Shown piece by piece: positions 7,826 through 15,690 of a DNA stretch of 64,000 bases. The DNA is from Leclercia adecarboxylata. Lineage in GTDB: Bacteria; Pseudomonadota; Gammaproteobacteria; Enterobacterales; Enterobacteriaceae. The position numbers and the translations under genes were made by a program. Position 1 is the first letter of the stretch. Every line of letters begins with the position of its first letter. Location of the stretch: positions 111,499 to 175,498 of the forward strand of contig DERO01000007.1 in the NCBI GenBank assembly GCA_002360945.1, read 5' to 3'. Under the pieces are notes generated by a model. The model was not told the origin of the DNA and searched no databases. It saw nothing but the letters and a program-made list of their open reading frames with translations.

Positions 7826-8341
7826 ATGGATTTAGAAACACCCCGTTTAAAACTTGAACCCTATGATGACTCTCATTACGAAGGCTTGAGGGTAATGGAT
7901 AGTGATGCCGGTGTGATGCGTTATATCACCGGCGGTATCGTTAAAACGCCTGAAGAAACCTGGGAGGGTATCAGAAGAGTCCAGGCTCGTTGGGATAAGT
8001 ACAACTTCTCATGGTGGGCTATCAAAGAGAAGTCCTCTGGCGCGATCGTTGGTGCAGCATGCCTCCAGCACCTGGCAAACGTGGATGGCGCACCATTAGA
8101 GATTGGCTGGCGTCTCGTCCCGGAACACAATGGCAAGGGCTATGCAACAGAGGCAGCTAAAGCGATCGTTAATTACGCGGCGGAACAGGTAGGAGCAACG
8201 TATCTGGTTGCTGTTGCCGATCCTGAAAATATCCCTTCGCAGCGTGTGATGCAGAGGTTAGGTATGACCTACAAAGCAATAGAGCAGCATTACGATGTGC
8301 CATGTGTGGTATATGAGCTTAATATACGCAGGCCTGCTTAA
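7826..8341 (+). CDS. GNAT-family acetyltransferase, RimJ/RimL type
   Basis: A 171-residue enzyme beginning with the RimJ/RimL-style strand LETPRLKLEPYDDSHYEGLR and carrying the acetyl-CoA loop LVPEHNGKGYATEAAKA (about residues 96-112) and the C-terminal motif NIPSQRVMQRLGM. These transfer acetyl groups to protein N-termini or small amines. AGAGGA lies upstream of the ATG, and the gene follows the DUF2268 protease by 23 bp. Role unknown. Confidence 0.8.
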   Translation: MDLETPRLKLEPYDDSHYEGLRVMDSDAGVMRYITGGIVKTPEETWEGIRRVQARWDKYNFSWWAIKEKSSGAIVGAACLQHLANVDGAPLEIGWRLVPEHNGKGYATEAAKAIVNYAAEQVGATYLVAVADPENIPSQRVMQRLGMTYKAIEQHYDVPCVVYELNIRRPA

Positions 8342-8445
8342 GTATTGGCTACCCCGTACAAACGAGGGTTATGCCATTTCCATAATGCAACCGAATCGTC
8401 ACTATTTCAGTTGGTGGCTTATTCACTTTAAAGAAGGCCTGCGGC

Positions 8446-8823
8446 ATGAGTAATGTAATAAGAACGAACTATCCTGAATTAGGTGAAGTAAAGGCACCTT
8501 ATGTCCATTCAGTAAAGCATGGCAACACGCTCTATATTTCCGGTCTTACTGCCTTTGGCACCGCGGCTCAGCATCAGGGTATTACTGAGCAGGCTGAAGA
8601 AATATTCAGCCAAATCAGGAAAATCGTCAGCGCAGAAGGCACTGATTTTTCCAGCCTGATTAAAGTGACGATCTTCATCACCTCTTTTGCGGAGATCGAC
8701 GCGCTACGTAAAGTGTTGTACCAAAATTACGGCGAACACCTACCTGCCAGTTCGCTCGTGGAAGTGAGTCGCCTCTTCTCTCCGGATCTCTCCATTGAAA
8801 TTGAGGCTGTATTCGGCCTTTGA
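8446..8823 (+). CDS. Rid (YjgF/YER057c/UK114) family protein lacking the catalytic arginine
   Basis: A 125-residue Rid-fold protein: LYISGLTAFG near residue 30, FSSLIKVTIFITSF near 70 and the C-terminal strand IEIEAVFGL. In E. coli RidA the 2-aminoacrylate deaminase arginine is Arg105 in the segment PARSCVEVAR. Here the equivalent segment reads PASSLVEVSR, with Ser102 in place of the arginine. By that rule it is not an enamine/imine deaminase and belongs to one of the Rid subfamilies of unknown activity. It is a single gene; the SRPBCC gene downstream is convergent. Confidence 0.8.
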   Translation: MSNVIRTNYPELGEVKAPYVHSVKHGNTLYISGLTAFGTAAQHQGITEQAEEIFSQIRKIVSAEGTDFSSLIKVTIFITSFAEIDALRKVLYQNYGEHLPASSLVEVSRLFSPDLSIEIEAVFGL

Positions 8824-8846
8824 TTCGTTGGTCGCGCCCAGCTCTT

Positions 8847-9323
8847 TTAACCGCCACACACCCTTACCCGCGCCCCTAATCTCCGGGCTAACCCTTTTGC
8901 GCCGTCGCGCATCACCCTGTCGTGGTTCCAGCGAAAAACGGGCCCTGCCAGCGGTGCAAGAAGGTTCATCCAGCGGGTATTGGTGCGGATGTCCCAGTCA
9001 TAGCGAACAATGGTCTCCCGCCCCCGTTCGGTCAAAGACCACAGGCCACGCCCTTCCACCTCGCCGCTGGCCTCCCCTTCCAGCAGGCATAGCGGCTGGA
9101 TCGTTAAAACATGGATATCAAAGGTGATGCGATACGGGAGCGCGCCCTTCCAGGTATAGCGATGCAGGGCACCAATCCCCCGCACATCGCCTTTCTTGAT
9201 TTCGATAACCTGCACCAGACTTCCCCACCATTCGGGCCATAAATCCGGATGGGACAGGATCTCCCAGACCTCCTGGACAGACGCCTCAACCCGCCAGATG
9301 GTGGAAAACCGATAATCAGCCAT
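8847..9323 (-). CDS. SRPBCC (START-like / polyketide cyclase) family protein
   Basis: A 158-residue protein with the SRPBCC N-terminal pattern: a strand, then VEASVQEVWEILSHPDLWPEWWGSL, and a middle segment GRGLWSLTERGRETIVRYDWDI. The fold forms a hydrophobic pocket that binds or modifies small hydrophobic ligands. GGGAG lies 9 nt upstream of the ATG. It is the last gene of a three-gene leftward unit, 15 bp after the LolA-fold gene. No catalytic residues can be assigned; the ligand is unknown. Confidence 0.75.
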   Translation of the reverse strand: MADYRFSTIWRVEASVQEVWEILSHPDLWPEWWGSLVQVIEIKKGDVRGIGALHRYTWKGALPYRITFDIHVLTIQPLCLLEGEASGEVEGRGLWSLTERGRETIVRYDWDIRTNTRWMNLLAPLAGPVFRWNHDRVMRDGAKGLARRLGARVRVCGG

Positions 9324-9338
9324 AGCGCTCGTCTCCCG

Positions 9339-10064
9339 TCAGGGTGCGAAAAAATCCGGAGGGAAACGCACGTTGATCGTCATGGCCTCCATCAGCACGG
9401 TTTCCACTAATTTGCCCCCCGGCCCATAGCTGACCACTTTGGCAGGCAATCCGGATTGCTTATCGAACCACACCTCATAGCGATGAACCGCATCGACGGC
9501 CTTACCTTCCGGCCCGACCACCGACAGATGTATCGTCGGTTTCCCGGCAACGGTTTCTTCCCCGGAAGTGGTGGTGGTGCCCCCCTGCTGCAGTCGACGA
9601 ATATTATTCAGCAGCACGCCAATGTCGGATTGATCCACCCGATGACCATTTTCATCCGTGATCAGTGAATCCGTCGGCGACAGGTTCAGCACCGGAAAGG
9701 TTCCCGCGCCAAAGGGCCACAGCTTGACTTTGCCGTTGGCCGGATTATAGATAAGCACCGCCCCGGCATGAGGCGTGGAAAAATCCATCCGCACATAACC
9801 CGGTTTACGGTAGCTATAGCGAATGACTTTGGTTTCATCCTGCGAGGAGACGGAACGCACCATCACCTGGTAAGACGGCAGTTGGGCAAAACGTTGCAGG
9901 GCGCGCGCAACAGGATCGGAGGAAGCAGAACCCTGCAAAAAGGCCGCGGCCATCACCATCCTGTCCGCGGCGTGCGCAGGCTCGTGAACGCTAAAGAGCA
10001 GTAATGTTGTCAGCATGACTGCCACAGAGAGAAAGCCGCTGATGATGGTCTCCTGCAATAACAT
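9339..10064 (-). CDS. Periplasmic LolA-fold (DUF1571-like) protein
   Basis: A 241-residue protein with an N-terminal hydrophobic export signal (about residues 10-32, cleavage near HAADR). The rest resembles LolA/LolB-type half-barrels: VIRYSYRKPGYVRMDFSTPH near 80 and RYEVWFDKQSGLPAKVVSYG near 205. Proteins of this type bind lipid or hydrophobic ligands in the periplasm. It is the middle gene of the SDR / LolA-fold / SRPBCC unit (54-bp and 15-bp gaps), which points to handling of a lipid-like compound, by inference. Not LolA itself, which sits elsewhere in enterobacteria and is shorter. Confidence 0.7.
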   Translation of the reverse strand: MLLQETIISGFLSVAVMLTTLLLFSVHEPAHAADRMVMAAAFLQGSASSDPVARALQRFAQLPSYQVMVRSVSSQDETKVIRYSYRKPGYVRMDFSTPHAGAVLIYNPANGKVKLWPFGAGTFPVLNLSPTDSLITDENGHRVDQSDIGVLLNNIRRLQQGGTTTTSGEETVAGKPTIHLSVVGPEGKAVDAVHRYEVWFDKQSGLPAKVVSYGPGGKLVETVLMEAMTINVRFPPDFFAP

Positions 10065-10118
10065 GACCGGGAATAGGATCAGTATGTCGGATAACCGTTG
10101 AATGTGCCGGGCAGGTCG

Positions 10119-10871
10119 TTAAACGCGGTTCCCTGCCATCTCCCACGCATCCTCTCCGGCGGGCAGACGGATTGGCGTATCCGGATCGTTTGCCATCTGC
10201 CAGATGGCCTGAGCCACCTCCCCGGAGCGGGTTACCTTCGCATGCGCATCCTGCATACCGTGAAAGATTTGCTGGCTAAACGCGGCATACGCCTCGGGGA
10301 TCTCCCCCATGACGCGTTGCGCATTTTCGCCGAAACGGGTTTCGGGCGAGCGTCCGGGCAGGACCAGGCCCACGCGGATATTAAAGGGCGCAAGCTCAAG
10401 CGCCAGCGACTCGGTGAACGCATTAACCGCCACCTTACTGGCGCTATAAACCGCCAGCAGCGGCAGCGGTTTCAGGGTGACAGCGGACGTGACATTGACG
10501 ATCGCGCCAGAACGTCGTTGCCTGAACTGCGGGAGTACCGCCCGGGTCATGGCGATGGTGCCAAGGGTGTTGGTTTCAAAAACCTCCCTCACCGCCTCCG
10601 GGGAGACGCCTTCCAGCGTGTTTAACATGCCGACCCCAGCATTGTTGACCAGAACATCGATATCGCCACCGTCTGAGACAGCCCGATCGATACTCTGCTG
10701 AGAGGTGACGTCGAGCGCTAAGAGGCGCAAACGATCGTTTTGCGGGATGAGCCCCTCCTGCGGGGTGCGCATTGTCGCAATCACTTTCCAGCCCTGCTCA
10801 AGAAAGTAACGCGCAGTTTCCAGACCAAAACCGGATGAACAGCCAGTAATCATAACCGTTTTCATATTCAC
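10119..10871 (-). CDS. Short-chain dehydrogenase/reductase (SDR)
   Basis: A 250-residue classical SDR: cofactor loop TGCSSGFG (about residues 9-16), NNAG (about 76-79), catalytic Ser in NVTSA, and Tyr/Lys in VYSASKVAV (about 141-149). It would oxidise or reduce an alcohol/ketone using NAD(P). It is the first gene of the leftward three-gene unit and is divergent from the AraC regulator at 10965 across a 93-bp gap, so it is probably AraC-controlled. A second in-frame ATG two codons in is an equally good start. Substrate unknown. Confidence 0.85.
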   Translation of the reverse strand: MNMKTVMITGCSSGFGLETARYFLEQGWKVIATMRTPQEGLIPQNDRLRLLALDVTSQQSIDRAVSDGGDIDVLVNNAGVGMLNTLEGVSPEAVREVFETNTLGTIAMTRAVLPQFRQRRSGAIVNVTSAVTLKPLPLLAVYSASKVAVNAFTESLALELAPFNIRVGLVLPGRSPETRFGENAQRVMGEIPEAYAAFSQQIFHGMQDAHAKVTRSGEVAQAIWQMANDPDTPIRLPAGEDAWEMAGNRV

Positions 10872-10964
10872 TCCTGATGGGGGGTTGACCTGAGCAAATA
10901 ATAGACAGCTTTATCCGGACGAACTATATTCAAAAATCCATTATTCATTAGCAGGAGTCCGGGA

Positions 10965-11894
10965 ATGAACGACCCGTTAGCCGAAGCCATCGCCATGTTG
11001 AAGCTTAAAGCCGTGCTGACCAAAACGGTGACCGGCGCGGGCAGCTGGCGGGTGCGCCGTTCAGACGCCGGGCTGTCATTCTACTGCGCGGTGCTTGAAG
11101 GTGGGTGTCGGCTTGAGCTGGAAGGCCACGATCCCCTCACGCTTCATGCCGGTGATTTCATTTTGATCCCCGCTGCGTATCACTTTGCCTTGACGAGCTT
11201 AGTTCCGCCTGCGTCGCCGGAGGTAAACACCACGCCCATCGAAATCACAGACCGGAATTTCAGGCTTGGCGATACGCAAGCTGCCCCGGAAATGCTGGCG
11301 CTGGTCGGCCACTGCATGTCTGAATCGCCCGATGCGGGGCTGCTGGTATCCCTGCTGCCGGAGTTTGTTGTTGTGCGTGATGAAAAGCGTCTTTCGCTGT
11401 TTGTCGGGTTACTGAAAGATGAAGCCCAGGCGCAGCGCGCCGGAAAAGCGTTCGTTCTGGCGCGCATCATTGAACTGCTGTTTATTGAGGCCATCCGCTC
11501 TGCCACTCCCCTCGCCACGCCCGGGCTGGTGCGCGGCCTGGCCGATCCGCGTATCGGCCAGGCGATACGGCTGATACATCAGGATCCTGCCAGGCGGTGG
11601 ACGGTGAACGCGCTGGCCAGCAGCTGCGCGTTATCACGCTCGACGCTGTTTGAGCGCTTTACGGAGCTGACCGGCGTTACGCCGATGGGCTACCTCCTCT
11701 CATGGCGCATGACGCTCGCCATGCAGCAGCTTTGCCATAGCGGCGTCACGGTCGCGCAGGTCGCAGAGCGGATTGGTTACGGCTCAGCCAGCGCCTTCAG
11801 CGTGGCCTTTACCCGCTATGTCGGTGTTCCCCCGGGGAAATATGCGCAGCATCGCGCGGCGGTAAAAAATGGCGAACTGGCAGACGTAAGTTAG
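10965..11894 (+). CDS. AraC-family transcriptional regulator
   Basis: A 309-residue regulator with an N-terminal cupin sensor (about 15-190; the RLELEGHDPLTLHAGDFILI strand pair resembles AraC_N / cupin_6 proteins) and a C-terminal double helix-turn-helix (about 200-300; LASSCALSRSTLFERFTELT and VAERIGYGSASAFSVAFTRY). AGGAG lies 8 nt upstream of the ATG. It is divergent from the SDR/LolA-fold/SRPBCC unit and is its likely activator. Its 3' end overlaps the convergent XRE-family gene by 4 bp. Confidence 0.85.
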   Translation: MNDPLAEAIAMLKLKAVLTKTVTGAGSWRVRRSDAGLSFYCAVLEGGCRLELEGHDPLTLHAGDFILIPAAYHFALTSLVPPASPEVNTTPIEITDRNFRLGDTQAAPEMLALVGHCMSESPDAGLLVSLLPEFVVVRDEKRLSLFVGLLKDEAQAQRAGKAFVLARIIELLFIEAIRSATPLATPGLVRGLADPRIGQAIRLIHQDPARRWTVNALASSCALSRSTLFERFTELTGVTPMGYLLSWRMTLAMQQLCHSGVTVAQVAERIGYGSASAFSVAFTRYVGVPPGKYAQHRAAVKNGELADVS

Positions 11895-12721
11895 CCACAG
11901 AGCAGGGATTGTCGGACCTGAGCATCAATTTTTTGCCGGCTCTCCTCGGTCGCCGGGTTAAACACCAGCATCGCCAGATCCGGTCGCCCCTCCACCGCAA
12001 AGGTCGAAAACTCAAGGTCTATCGCCCCGGCCTGCGGATGATAAATACGTTTTACGCCCTCACCATGACTGGCGACATCATTACTGCGCCACCAGACATC
12101 GAATTCAGGGCTCTGGCGGGACAGCTCGGCAATCAGGTTGTCGGTCTCCGGCGATGTTCCCGCTCGCGCCACGTCAGCGCGAAATGCATTCACCACCAGC
12201 CGCGCGATCGCCTGCCAGTCATCCTGCGCCCGGCGCATTTGCGGATCGGTGAATAACCGGCGCAGAACATTACGCTCCGCCGCGGGCAACCGCGAATAAT
12301 CGGTTAACACGCATGCGGCAGCGCGATTCCAGGCGATCACATCCCAGGTGATGGTTTTGACCATCGCCGGGATGCTGAAGGCATCCAGAACCCGCTGCAA
12401 ACGCGGCGTGATATCGGCAGACACGGTGAACTGCGTCTCGGGTGGATGCCCGAACGCCAGAATAAACAGGTGCTCGCGTTCCGGTGAGGTCAGGCGCAGC
12501 CCGCTGGCGATACGGTTAAGCACCTCCCGCGACGGCGCACCGCCGCGCCCCTGCTCAAGCCAGGTATACCAGGCCGGGCTGATACTGGCGAGCTGAGCCA
12601 CCTCTTCACGACGCAATCCGGGCGTTCGCCGCCTGCCCGCCATAAAGCCAAACGCAGCGGGATCGAGGCGCAAACGCCGTGCCCGCAGGAAATCGCCCAG
12701 TGACTGCATTGCCGTTTGCAT
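11891..12721 (-). CDS. XRE-type regulator with MmyB-like ligand domain
   Basis: A 276-residue regulator: N-terminal helix-turn-helix (about 8-75) with the family hallmarks RTPGLRREEVAQLASIS and WYTWLEQGR, then an MmyB-like PAS-type ligand-binding domain (about 105-265, with the typical WNRAAACVLTDYSRLP and NVLRRLFTDP). It is divergent from the NAD-dependent epimerase-like gene at 12822 across a 100-bp gap; regulators of this type usually repress an adjacent dehydrogenase or reductase. An in-frame ATG four codons downstream is a possible alternative start. Ligand unknown. Confidence 0.85.
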   Translation of the reverse strand: MQTAMQSLGDFLRARRLRLDPAAFGFMAGRRRTPGLRREEVAQLASISPAWYTWLEQGRGGAPSREVLNRIASGLRLTSPEREHLFILAFGHPPETQFTVSADITPRLQRVLDAFSIPAMVKTITWDVIAWNRAAACVLTDYSRLPAAERNVLRRLFTDPQMRRAQDDWQAIARLVVNAFRADVARAGTSPETDNLIAELSRQSPEFDVWWRSNDVASHGEGVKRIYHPQAGAIDLEFSTFAVEGRPDLAMLVFNPATEESRQKIDAQVRQSLLCG

Positions 12722-12821
12722 TGCCGTTATCCTGTTAAGGTTTATACCCTGATAATGTCTCTACTTTTCTCGTCTGACTATAGCGCTACTCTGTTCCGGA
12801 ACCCTAATATGGAGGTATGTC

Positions 12822-13727
12822 ATGCGAGTTTTCCTTACCGGCGCAAGTGGCTTTATTGGCTCCCGGATCCTCACTGAACTGCTGGCGGCCGGGCATCAGG
12901 TCACCGGCCTCGCCCGCTCGGAGAGCAGCGCCCAGGCGCTTAACAACGCGGGAGTCAGCGTTCATCGCGGCACGCTGGACGATCCCGATACCCTGGCCGC
13001 AGGCGCGGAGCGTGCTGATGCGGTGATCCATACGGCTTTTGATCATGATTTTCACCGTTTCGTCGAGAATTGTGAAAAGGACCGGCGGGTTATCCACGCC
13101 CTGGGCCAGGCGCTGAAAGGCAGCGATCGTCCGTTGATCATTACCTCAGGCACCGGTATCGGCGATGACGTTGCTACGGCCATTGCTCAGGAGAATCAAT
13201 TTAAAGCCGGAAATCATAATCCCCGGGTGGCAACCGAACTGGCGGGCAATACGCTGCTCGCGGAAGGCATTGATGTCCGGGTTGTGCGTCTACCACAGGT
13301 TCATGACATCCTGCGTCAGGGGCTTATCACTTATTACATTCAACACGCGATTGAAAAAGGCGTGGTGGCCTGTATCGGTGACGGCGATAACTGCTGGTCG
13401 GCGGCGCACGTCAGCGATGTCGCCGCGCTGTACCGGCGGGTGCTGGAGGATGGCGAAAGCGGTAAGCGCTACCATGCCGTTGCCGAAGAAGGGGTTCCCC
13501 TGCGACAGATCGCAGAAATCGTTGCCCGCAAGCTCAATCTGCCGCTGATAGCGATCCCGGCTTCAGAAGCGGAAGCGCATTTTGGCTGGTTCACCATTTT
13601 TGCTGGCCTGAACCTGCGCGCCTCCTCCACCTGGACACGGCAACAGTTGGGCTGGCATCCCTCCGGCCCCGGCCTGCTGGAGGATTTGGAGAAAATGGAT
13701 TACGCGCCACTATTATCCTCCCGATAG
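12822..13727 (+). CDS. NAD(P)-dependent epimerase/dehydratase-like protein (extended/atypical SDR)
   Basis: A 301-residue Rossmann protein with the N-terminal cofactor motif TGASGFIGSRI (about 7-17), a substrate-domain segment VIHTAFDHDF in the usual 'H.AA' position, and VVRLPQVHD in the middle. The canonical YxxxK pair is not evident, so it may be an atypical SDR (NmrA- or isoflavone-reductase-like). GGAGG lies 7 nt upstream of the ATG. Divergent from the MmyB-type regulator, which probably represses it. A strong hairpin follows the gene. Confidence 0.8.
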   Translation: MRVFLTGASGFIGSRILTELLAAGHQVTGLARSESSAQALNNAGVSVHRGTLDDPDTLAAGAERADAVIHTAFDHDFHRFVENCEKDRRVIHALGQALKGSDRPLIITSGTGIGDDVATAIAQENQFKAGNHNPRVATELAGNTLLAEGIDVRVVRLPQVHDILRQGLITYYIQHAIEKGVVACIGDGDNCWSAAHVSDVAALYRRVLEDGESGKRYHAVAEEGVPLRQIAEIVARKLNLPLIAIPASEAEAHFGWFTIFAGLNLRASSTWTRQQLGWHPSGPGLLEDLEKMDYAPLLSSR

Positions 13728-13735
13728 CCATTCTG

Positions 13736-13761
13736 CCCGGCACCACCGTCGTGGTGCCGGG
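13736..13761. other. Strong hairpin between convergent genes
   Basis: CCCGGCACCAC-cgtc-GTGGTGCCGGG is a perfect 11-bp stem with a 4-nt loop, 8 bp after the epimerase-like gene and 51 bp from the end of bdcR. There is no T-run on either side, so it is either a factor-dependent terminator/mRNA stabiliser or a REP-like palindrome. Confidence 0.5.
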
Positions 13762-13812
13762 GATAAACCCTACCGGTTAAACGCCCAGTCGGCAGAGGTT
13801 GCCAGCGCCCGC

Positions 13813-14406
13813 TCAGCGCGGAAGCAGCTGCTGTAGCGCCAGACCTGCCAGCCGCACGGTTTCCTGCAAACGTTCCAGGCTATCCCCCGCCCGCGCTTTC
13901 GCGGACAGACCCGACATCAGCGTACTGATAAAGTCAGTCAGCCGAACGGCCTCCTGCGGGTGCTGTTCGGCAATAAAAGCCCGAATGCTGTTTTCAGCCG
14001 CAGTATGCAAACTGCACGCCGCCTCGCGCGCCTCGGGATCGTTGCAGTGGGTCCCTTCCAGCACCAGGCACCCGGCAGCGGTCGGATCGGCAACATAGCG
14101 CCTGGCCGCCTCGTTCAGCACATCTATCAGACAGTCAGCTACCGGACGATCGTGACGCAAAAGCGACGTAAAGGGGATCGCGCTGGTGTGGTTATAACGC
14201 TCAAGGACGCGGGTATAGAGCCCGAATTTACTGCCAAAGGCCGCATAAAAACTCGGCGGATTGATGCCGAACGCCTTTGTCAGGTCCGCAATACTGACCG
14301 CGTCATACCCGCGGGAATGAAAGAGATATTGTGCCGTTTCAACGGCCTGCTCAGGATCAAACCGACGAGGCCGCCCTGGGGTACGATTATTTTTTGTAGT
14401 GACCAC
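13813..14406 (-). CDS. bdcR: BdcR, TetR-family repressor of bdcA
   Basis: A TetR-family repressor of 197 residues from the chosen start. The helix-turn-helix is at about 18-60 (VETAQYLFHSRGYDAVSIAD, LTKAFGINPPSFYAAFGSK). Start: the open frame reaches a GTG at 14427, but a GTG at 14406 has AAGGAG about 7 nt upstream and yields MVTTKNNRTPGRPRRF, which matches the N-terminus of E. coli BdcR as I remember it (MVTKKQSRVPGRPRRF). Divergent from bdcA at 14480, exactly as in E. coli. A 16-bp palindrome overlaps its start codon and a second copy lies in the gap, indicating autoregulation. Confidence 0.85.
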   Translation of the reverse strand: MVTTKNNRTPGRPRRFDPEQAVETAQYLFHSRGYDAVSIADLTKAFGINPPSFYAAFGSKFGLYTRVLERYNHTSAIPFTSLLRHDRPVADCLIDVLNEAARRYVADPTAAGCLVLEGTHCNDPEAREAACSLHTAAENSIRAFIAEQHPQEAVRLTDFISTLMSGLSAKARAGDSLERLQETVRLAGLALQQLLPR

Positions 14407-14410
14407 TACA
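14395..14410. promoter_or_regulatory. Candidate BdcR operator 1
   Basis: TGTAGTG-ac-CACTACA is a perfect palindrome of two 7-bp arms. It spans the start codon of bdcR. A closely related site lies at 14445-14460, 50 bp away centre to centre (about five helical turns), as expected for one repressor controlling both divergent genes. Confidence 0.65.
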
Positions 14411-14444
14411 TTACTCCTTGACGGCACGCGTTGCCGACGAATAT

Positions 14445-14460
14445 TGTAATTCTCACTACA
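14445..14460. promoter_or_regulatory. Candidate BdcR operator 2
   Basis: TGTAATT-ct-CACTACA has the same right arm as operator 1 and a partly matching left arm. It lies 20 bp upstream of the bdcA start, where binding would block transcription of bdcA. Confidence 0.6.
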
Positions 14461-14479
14461 ATATCATGAGGAACAGATT

Positions 14480-15193
14480 ATGGCTGCATTACAGAAGAAA
14501 TCAGTACTGGTTTTAGGCGGGAGTCGTGGGATAGGCGCGGCTATTGTCCGGCGCTTTGCTGCAGATGGCGCGTCGGTGGTTTTCAGCTACGCCGGGTCGC
14601 CAGACGCCGCCGCGCAGCTGGCCGCTGAAACCGCAAGCGTGGCGATACAGACCGACAGCGCCGACCGGGATGCGGTGATCAAACTGGTGCATGGCAGCGG
14701 GCCGCTGGATGTGCTGATCGTCAATGCGGGGATCGCTCTGTTCGGTGATGCCCTGGAGCTGGACAGCGATGCCGTCGATCGTCTGTTCCGCATCAACATC
14801 CATGCCCCTTACCATGCGGCGGTCGAGGCGGCCCGGCAAATGCCGGACGGCGGACGGATTATTGTCATCGGTTCCGTGAATGGCGACCGCATGCCCGTCC
14901 CGGGGATGGCCTCCTATGCGGTGAGCAAATCCGCCCTGCAGGGACTGGCGCGCGGTCTGGCACGTGACTTTGGTCCGCGCGGCATTACGGTCAACGTCGT
15001 GCAACCTGGCCCCATCGACACCGATGCCAATCCGGAGAGTGGTCCCATGAAGGAGCTGATGCACAGCTTTATGGCCATCAAACGGCACGGGCGTCCGGAA
15101 GAGGTAGCGGGCATGGTTTCCTGGCTGGCTGGCCCGGAGGCCTCTTTCGTGACCGGAGCAATGCACACCATCGACGGCGCGTTTGGCGCGTAA
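14480..15193 (+). CDS. bdcA: BdcA, c-di-GMP-binding biofilm-dispersal protein (SDR fold)
   Basis: A 237-residue SDR-fold protein very close to E. coli BdcA (YjgI): cofactor loop GGSRGIGAA near residues 13-21, VNAGI near 82, Ser in VIGSVNGDRMPVPGM, Tyr/Lys in SYAVSKSALQ, and the identical-looking tail FVTGAMHTIDGAFGA. BdcA is reported to bind cyclic di-GMP and promote biofilm dispersal; it also keeps the SDR catalytic residues. It is divergent from bdcR. In E. coli this pair lies far from the paa region, so its position here is a rearrangement or separate insertion. Confidence 0.9.
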   Translation: MAALQKKSVLVLGGSRGIGAAIVRRFAADGASVVFSYAGSPDAAAQLAAETASVAIQTDSADRDAVIKLVHGSGPLDVLIVNAGIALFGDALELDSDAVDRLFRINIHAPYHAAVEAARQMPDGGRIIVIGSVNGDRMPVPGMASYAVSKSALQGLARGLARDFGPRGITVNVVQPGPIDTDANPESGPMKELMHSFMAIKRHGRPEEVAGMVSWLAGPEASFVTGAMHTIDGAFGA

Positions 15194-15203
15194 TCATCCG
15201 GGA

Positions 15204-15641
15204 TCACACAGCAGGAGGATCGGCGAGGCGCTTAACGAAGCGCTTCCTGACCTCCTGATAACCGTTATTTTCATAAAAATGGTGCGCCCTGACGCGTCTT
15301 TCACTGCTTGAAAGCTCCATCTGCGTACAGCCTTTATCAAGGGCGAGCTGCTCAGCGGCGATAAGGAGTTTCTGGCCTATCCCTGTTCCTCTGGCAGACT
15401 CATCGATCACCAGGGCGGAGATCAATGCCCACAGGCCATTCTCATGCACAGGGGGGATAAAGTTCACCACAATCACACCGCAAACGCCCTGTTCTGCTTC
15501 ACCCACTAACACGTTGAAACCGGTATTTGCTTCAGTAATGTGTCGTTGCAGATTCTCAGGCTCTGTCTGGTAGCCCAACTGCAGAAAAAGCGTTTGCAGA
15601 GAGGGAATATCGTTTAACGCTGCCGCCCTTATTAAGGCCAT
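15204..15641 (-). CDS. GNAT-family N-acetyltransferase
   Basis: A 145-residue acetyltransferase: ALVIDESARGTGIGQKLLIA (about 75-94) is motif A with the acetyl-CoA loop RGTGIG, and HHFYENNGYQEVRKRF near the C-terminus is motif B. It begins IRAAALNDIPSLQTLF as many amino-acid or aminoglycoside-like GNATs do. GAGGAG lies about 9 nt before the ATG. It is convergent with bdcA (10-bp gap). Substrate unknown. Confidence 0.8.
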   Translation of the reverse strand: MALIRAAALNDIPSLQTLFLQLGYQTEPENLQRHITEANTGFNVLVGEAEQGVCGVIVVNFIPPVHENGLWALISALVIDESARGTGIGQKLLIAAEQLALDKGCTQMELSSSERRVRAHHFYENNGYQEVRKRFVKRLADPPAV

Positions 15642-15690
15642 TGCTATTAACTCCTCTGTTATGAATGCTAACCGCGCATAACGTTAGCGG

